From: Bacillota bacterium
Lineage (GTDB): Bacteria; Bacillota; Bacilli; Desulfuribacillales; Desulfuribacillaceae
NCBI GenBank assembly: GCA_023388635.1
Contig: JAEWFW010000043.1
Coordinates: forward strand, 62,001-126,000
Reading direction: 5' to 3'
DNA length: 64,000 bases
Each line of letters begins with the position of its first letter. The stretch's first letter is position 1. Below the pieces are notes generated by a model. That model was not told where the DNA came from. It ran no database searches and saw only the letters and a list, made by a program, of their open reading frames with translations. A program made the position numbers and the translations under genes. Below, piece after piece: positions 60,359 to 64,000 of this stretch.

Positions 60359-61556
60359 AGCTAGCGTTGATCCGCACGTAATCATATGTCAAATCGCATC
60401 CCCATGCCGTCGCCTGCGCGTCTCCTTCATACAGATGTAAGACAATCGGGATCAATTCTGCTTGCATTTTTGTTTGTAGTACATTTTCATCAATATAGAC
60501 ACCCATGCCACCTTGGAAAATTAATGTTTCCATCAAATATACATCCATTTCATCGGGATTAAATTCGACCCCACTGTATCCAGCGGCGGCGACAATTCTT
60601 CCCCAGTTGGCATCGGCACCGAAGATCGCCGATTTGACGAGTGAACTACCGATGACAGATTTTGCGATCTTCGCCGCATCGGCTGTCGTTTTCGCGCCCT
60701 TGACAGTGACTTGCACGAGCTTTGTCGCCCCTTCACCATCTCTGGCAATCGCCTTCGCCAAATACATAGCGACATGCTGGAACGCCTTTTTATAGTTTTC
60801 CCACTGCGGATGGCTTTCATGGAGCTGCACTCCCGATTGCCCATTTGCCATCACCATCACCATGTCATTCGTACTCGTGTCACCGTCAACTGTAATCATA
60901 TTGAACGTTTGATCCGTTACATTCGCCAGCAATGCTTGCAATAATTCATATTCCATCCCAGCATCCGTCGTAATAAACCCCAGCATCGTCGCCATATTCG
61001 GATGAATCATGCCCGATCCCTTCGCTGTACCTGCAATAGAAACTGTCTGACCATCAATCTCTAACTGTACGGCAATCGTCTTCTCAATCGTATCGGTCGT
61101 CAATATGCTTTCACTGAAAGCATCTCCGCCGTCTTCCGAAAGATCAAGCAGAGCCATTTCAATTCCCTTTCGCACCGCATCCATTGGCATCTGCTGACCG
61201 ATGACACCGGTGGAAGCGACACCGACCGCTGTTTCTGAAAGATTCAGCCCCTGTGCCACCATCGTTTGCATCGTATATGCGTTTTTCTCCCCCTCACTGC
61301 CGGTACAGGCGTTGGCATTACCGCTATTGACGACAATCGCCTGTAGTGAGCGGGATTTTGCCACTGTCTTTTTCGTCAGTTTCAAAGGAGCTGCTTGAAC
61401 GACATTTAAAGTATAAACACCGGCAGCTACTGCCGGAGTCGTAGAATAGAGAATCCCTATATCGTTGCGCTTTCTCTTGATACCTGCATAAACTCCTTGC
61501 GCCAAAAATCCCTTTGGCGTTGTAATACTCCCATTTTCTACGATCGTAAATTCCAT
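60348..61556 (-). CDS. argJ: Glutamate N-acetyltransferase/amino-acid acetyltransferase
   Basis: Recycles the acetyl group from acetylornithine to glutamate; bifunctional members also use acetyl-CoA. 402 residues, self-cleaving into two chains at Thr in GSGMIHPNMATMLGF (about residue 188). Conserved regions VVNSGNANACTG, GVIGQQMPMD, VDGDTSTNDM and FGADANWGRIVAA are present. The start is ATG 61556, eight bases after AGGAG; GTG 61565 is less likely. The terminal codons and stop are part of a three-copy repeat. No argA-type acetylase is needed if it is bifunctional. Confidence 0.97.
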   Translation of the reverse strand: MEFTIVENGSITTPKGFLAQGVYAGIKRKRNDIGILYSTTPAVAAGVYTLNVVQAAPLKLTKKTVAKSRSLQAIVVNSGNANACTGSEGEKNAYTMQTMVAQGLNLSETAVGVASTGVIGQQMPMDAVRKGIEMALLDLSEDGGDAFSESILTTDTIEKTIAVQLEIDGQTVSIAGTAKGSGMIHPNMATMLGFITTDAGMEYELLQALLANVTDQTFNMITVDGDTSTNDMVMVMANGQSGVQLHESHPQWENYKKAFQHVAMYLAKAIARDGEGATKLVQVTVKGAKTTADAAKIAKSVIGSSLVKSAIFGADANWGRIVAAAGYSGVEFNPDEMDVYLMETLIFQGGMGVYIDENVLQTKMQAELIPIVLHLYEGDAQATAWGCDLTYDYVRINASYRT

Positions 61557-61617
61557 CTCAGACACTCCTATTCATAAACCTCTGTATATTTATGCATAAA
61601 ATTCATTCGTTTATACA

Positions 61618-62682
61618 TCAAGGAATCAGTGCCAGCGTATCCAATCCCAGCCCCTCATCCCAACCGCACATCACATTCATATTCTGGATTGCCTGACCGG
61701 CTGCGCCTTTTACCATATTATCAATCACAGAAACAACAATCACGCGTCCCGTCCGCTGGTCTACATGGACACCGATGTTGCAAAAGTTCGTACCACAAAC
61801 CCATTTCGTCTTAGGGAATTGTCCCGGTGGCTGAACTCTGACAAACTGTTCCTTTTGATAATATGTTTGGTATACATCATGCAGCTTTTCTGTCGTCATG
61901 CCGAGCGCTTGCGCTTGATCGGACAGTTGCCCGTATATTGTGCTGAGAATTCCGCGCGTCATCGGAACTAGGTGCGGTGTAAATGTCAGATAGATCGCTT
62001 CCCCGCTTAATTGGCTGAGAAACTGTTCTATTTCCGGTGTATGCTGGTGCTCCCCTATTTTATAGGCATGGAGGCTCTGGTCAATTTCTGTAAACAAATT
62101 GCCCACATTTGGCGTACGCCCAGCACCTGATGTACCTGATTTCGCATCAATGACAATCCCTTTATGTTCAATCAATCCTTCCAACAACAGCGGTGCAATC
62201 CCTAGGGCGACACTCGTCGGATAGCAGCCTGGATTCGTGATAAACGATGCTTGCGCAACTTCCGAACGTTTGAACTCCGTTAAACCGTATACCGCCTGAC
62301 TCTGATCGCCGCGCGGCGGCGCCGGCTTTTTGTACCATTGTTCATGGATTGCCCCATCAGTCAGACGAAAATCACCAGCAAGATCGATGACTTTTAGCCC
62401 TTTCTGTAAAAGCTGCGGAACAATTTGACTGCTCACTCCAGAAGGTAAGCTGAGAAAAATCAATTCTGCTTTGTCGGCAATTATGTCAGCATCAATGGCT
62501 TGCAACTGTGTATCGGCGACGTGGGAAAGACCGCCAACTAGATGAGGATATACCTCGGTTATATCGAGTCCTGCTTGTGAATGGGAACCCAAATATGTGA
62601 TTTTACAATGCGGATGGTTTTTTAACCATCGAAGTAGTTCAATCCCTCCGTAACCCGTCACACCGATGATACCAACGTTCAT
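61618..62682 (-). CDS. argC: N-acetyl-gamma-glutamyl-phosphate reductase
   Basis: NADPH-dependent reductase for the third step of arginine synthesis. 354 residues. It begins MNVGIIGVTGYGGIELLRW (nucleotide-binding). The catalytic Cys is in TNPGCYPTSVALG, with SGTSGAGRTPN nearby and HLVPMTRGILST later. The start is ATG 62682, preceded by AAAGGGTGG; the frame to 62745 covers the promoter. First gene of the arginine operon, under a promoter covered by a palindrome. Confidence 0.97.
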   Translation of the reverse strand: MNVGIIGVTGYGGIELLRWLKNHPHCKITYLGSHSQAGLDITEVYPHLVGGLSHVADTQLQAIDADIIADKAELIFLSLPSGVSSQIVPQLLQKGLKVIDLAGDFRLTDGAIHEQWYKKPAPPRGDQSQAVYGLTEFKRSEVAQASFITNPGCYPTSVALGIAPLLLEGLIEHKGIVIDAKSGTSGAGRTPNVGNLFTEIDQSLHAYKIGEHQHTPEIEQFLSQLSGEAIYLTFTPHLVPMTRGILSTIYGQLSDQAQALGMTTEKLHDVYQTYYQKEQFVRVQPPGQFPKTKWVCGTNFCNIGVHVDQRTGRVIVVSVIDNMVKGAAGQAIQNMNVMCGWDEGLGLDTLALIP

Positions 62683-62700
62683 AAAAACCACCCTTTCATT

Positions 62701-62714
62701 TGAATATTTATGCA
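62701..62714. promoter_or_regulatory. ARG-box-like site before argC
   Basis: TGAATATTTATGCA differs by one base from the ArgR/AhrC half-symmetric consensus TGAAT-W4-ATTCA. It lies between the argC -10 box and the start codon. Confidence 0.6.
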
Positions 62715-62743
62715 ATATTATACATTCTGATGTATAATATTGC
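62712..62743. promoter_or_regulatory. Perfect 14-base inverted repeat over the argC promoter
   Basis: GCAATATTATACAT (62712-62725), TCTG, then the exact complement (62730-62743). The arms include both the -10 and the -35 boxes. It is the obvious operator for the arginine operon; the protein that binds is inferred to be ArgR/AhrC-like. Confidence 0.75.
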
Positions 62744-62745
62744 AA
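62717..62745 (-). promoter_or_regulatory. Arginine operon promoter, TTGCAA-17-TATAAT
   Basis: Minus strand TTGCAA at 62740-62745, a 17-base spacer and perfect TATAAT at 62717-62722. About 35 bases before the argC start. Confidence 0.88.
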
Positions 62746-62800
62746 TCACTTTTTTATTTTTTTACACACAATAAATAGATGTACGAATTGCTGCAAATAC

Positions 62801-62830
62801 AAAAAACAAAAAGAGCTGCATGCACAGCCC
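62801..62830 (-). terminator. Terminator after the cytochrome c gene
   Basis: On the minus strand GGGCTG (62825-62830) pairs with CAGCTC (62813-62818), followed by TTTTTGTTTTTT. Confidence 0.82.
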
Positions 62831-62862
62831 TTCCCATCGTTTCTATCTATCGTTTATCTTTT

Positions 62863-62910
62863 ATATAACTTATCTTCCATATAACTTATCTTGTATATAA
62901 TCTATCTTCG
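62863..62910. repeat. 16-base tandem repeat, three copies, after cytochrome c
   Basis: Units ATATAACTTATCTTCC, ATATAACTTATCTTGT and ATATAATCTATCTTCG run head to tail and end two bases before the cytochrome stop codon. Confidence 0.9.
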
Positions 62911-62911
62911 T

Positions 62912-63319
62912 TTAATCATTGTAGTTATATATCCATTCCGCAACTCTTTTCGCTTCGTCGCCTTGCAAAAAGCCCCCGGGCATATCGCGTTTACCATCGA
63001 CAATGATCTGATAGATTTCATCCTCCGTATATTTGGAACGACTATCAATGATCGCCGGATTTTGCATCCTACCTTCCAACGCTTCCCCGTGGCATAGGCT
63101 ACAGGATTGCATATACCAGCGCTCCGCATCATTCACATCGGCTGACAAACCATTTGGTTGCTGATCCGTCGTTGACGGCGGCTGATCCAATTGTTCTGTC
63201 GTTGCAGCCTGTTCACCGTGATTCCATATTGCAATAACCAGCAACGCCAGACATGCAACTAACAAAAACATCCGGCGTAATTCCTTCCTACCAATCACTG
63301 CTGTTTTTAGCCTATCCAT
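62912..63319 (-). CDS. Membrane-anchored class I cytochrome c
   Basis: Small one-heme cytochrome of the Bacillus c550/c551 type, an electron carrier outside the membrane between the bc complex and an oxidase. The 135-residue product has a basic start, a hydrophobic anchor (about residues 16-34) and a Gln/Thr-rich linker. The heme domain has CSLCHG (CxxCH) and the likely Met ligand in DMPGGFL. LLVAC could be a lipobox, but hydrophobic residues continue after the Cys, so a helix anchor is more likely. The start is ATG 63319. Terminal tandem repeats follow. Confidence 0.9.
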   Translation of the reverse strand: MDRLKTAVIGRKELRRMFLLVACLALLVIAIWNHGEQAATTEQLDQPPSTTDQQPNGLSADVNDAERWYMQSCSLCHGEALEGRMQNPAIIDSRSKYTEDEIYQIIVDGKRDMPGGFLQGDEAKRVAEWIYNYND

Positions 63320-63388
63320 ACTATCCACTCCCATAGAATGATCCCTATAACCGTTACTTCATTCTATGCAAAGGGTAGGACGAGTATG

Positions 63389-64000
63389 CTACAATAATTC
63401 TTGTGCCGTCTGGACGATACGCTCCGTCGTCAGCCCATATTTCTCTAGCAATGCATCCGGCGTTCCTGATTCACCAAATGTATCTTGCACGCCAATACGT
63501 TTTAACTTTGCTGGACTGTTCTCTGAAAGAACTTCCGCCACGGCACTTCCTAGACCGCCGATAATACTATGCTCCTCGACAGTGATGATCGCTTTTGTCT
63601 CTTGCGCCGCTTTGATAATGATCGATGCATCGAGCGGTTTAATGGTCGACATGTTGATCACTCTCGCGCCAATTCCCTGCTCCGCCAAAATTTTAGCGGC
63701 TTCCACAGCTTTGCTGACCATGATACCGCAAGCAATAATCGTGATGTCATCACCTGGCATTATTTCATGCCCTTTACCGATTTCAAATGTATATGACTCA
63801 TCAAACAAGACAGGCACCGCCGGACGACCTAAACGAATGTACATCGGCCCCTGGTATTCTACAGCGGCTTCTATCACTTGTTTCGTCTCCGTAGCATCGG
63901 CAGGCACAACGACCGTCATATTCGGAACGGCACGCATATACGCAATATCTTCAATCGCCTGATGGGACCCACCATCTTCGCCGACCGTCAAACCAGCGTG
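63389..64000 (-). CDS. Transketolase C-terminal subunit, 5' end cut by window edge
   Basis: The last 203 residues of a transketolase-type protein are seen. They begin inside the pyrimidine-binding domain at HAGLTVGEDGGSHQ, a motif typical of transketolase, and continue to GMYIRLGRPAVPVL-like sequence and the C-terminal domain (TIIACGIMVSKAVEAA, TVEEHSIIGGLG). The ending (DTFGESGTPDALLEKYGL) matches the two-subunit form, in which TPP-binding and C-terminal halves are separate genes. The pair would join the non-oxidative pentose phosphate pathway. The upstream subunit should lie just beyond 64000, which is inference. Confidence 0.88.
   Translation of the reverse strand, partial: HAGLTVGEDGGSHQAIEDIAYMRAVPNMTVVVPADATETKQVIEAAVEYQGPMYIRLGRPAVPVLFDESYTFEIGKGHEIMPGDDITIIACGIMVSKAVEAAKILAEQGIGARVINMSTIKPLDASIIIKAAQETKAIITVEEHSIIGGLGSAVAEVLSENSPAKLKRIGVQDTFGESGTPDALLEKYGLTTERIVQTAQELL

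Noticed and set aside
61585..61610. ARG-box-like TGCATAAAATTCA between argC and argJ
   Set aside because: One base too short between the half sites and located inside the operon; probably chance in AT-rich sequence.
63234..63271. Lipobox LLVAC in the cytochrome c protein
   Set aside because: The hydrophobic stretch continues well past the Cys, so a membrane helix fits better than a lipoprotein signal; not excluded.

Overview
The window is 64 kb of a moderately AT-rich chromosome from a motile Bacillota. I read it as class Bacilli, probably a Bacillales-type lineage outside the Bacillus subtilis group. The gene order is the evidence: secG-carboxylesterase-rnr, gapA-pgk-tpiA-gpmI-eno, rapZ-yvcK-whiA, hisZGDBHAF-IE, ppaX-lgt, uvrBA, a minJ-like gene beside ctp and ftsEX, and argCJBD-carAB-argFGH. 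SelB and a two-subunit transketolase argue against B. subtilis itself. Nearly every gene is on the minus strand. The exceptions are one tRNA, three accessory genes (phzF-like, araC-like, methyltransferase) and a small membrane protein gene.

Layout, left to right. 1-8800: the 5' part of rnr, an esterase, secG and the lower-glycolysis operon (transcribed gapA, pgk, tpiA, gpmI, eno). 8930-13130: tRNA-Arg(CCG) and an accessory block (PhzF-like isomerase, AraC regulator with effector domain, choloylglycine-hydrolase-family enzyme, methyltransferase) that lies where many Bacilli have cggR. 13129-18322: whiA, yvcK (with an N-terminal membrane anchor), rapZ, selB. 18348-27716: a TPR/HTH protein and an almost complete histidine operon (hisZ, G, D, B, H, A, F, IE, J; hisC missing). 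27893-37942: a small membrane protein, a phosphodiesterase-type phosphatase, ppaX, lgt, a LysM-G5-M23 wall protein, a holin-like protein, PspC, uvrA and uvrB. 38202-49723: a CheA-P2/CheW fusion, MinJ-like PDZ protein, Ctp protease, coiled-coil M23 protein, ftsX, ftsE, yaaR, flagellin, fliS, FlhB-like protein and FliK-like protein. 49919-62682: a full arginine pathway from acetylglutamate to arginine, including carAB. 62912-64000: a membrane-anchored cytochrome c and the 3' part of a split transketolase.

Control signals are readable. There are vegetative promoters before secG, tRNA-Arg, hisZ, uvrB, ctp, ftsE and argC. Two sigma-D-like promoters precede fliK-flhB-like and fliS-hag-yaaR. A long palindrome covers the argC promoter, and its core (TTATAC-N8-GTATAA) recurs before argG. 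Intrinsic terminators close most transcription units.

I see no defence island, CRISPR array, prophage or intact insertion sequence. The least expected items are: a three-copy 65-base tandem array directly upstream of the ctp promoter; several short tandem duplications at gene ends, at least four of which include a stop codon; the P2-CheW fusion; a decayed hairpin resembling an IS200/IS605 element end; and the paired arg palindromes. Start codons were chosen from ribosome binding sites; several strong genes (gapA, tpiA, carB, fliS, the esterase) appear to start with TTG and flagellin with GTG.
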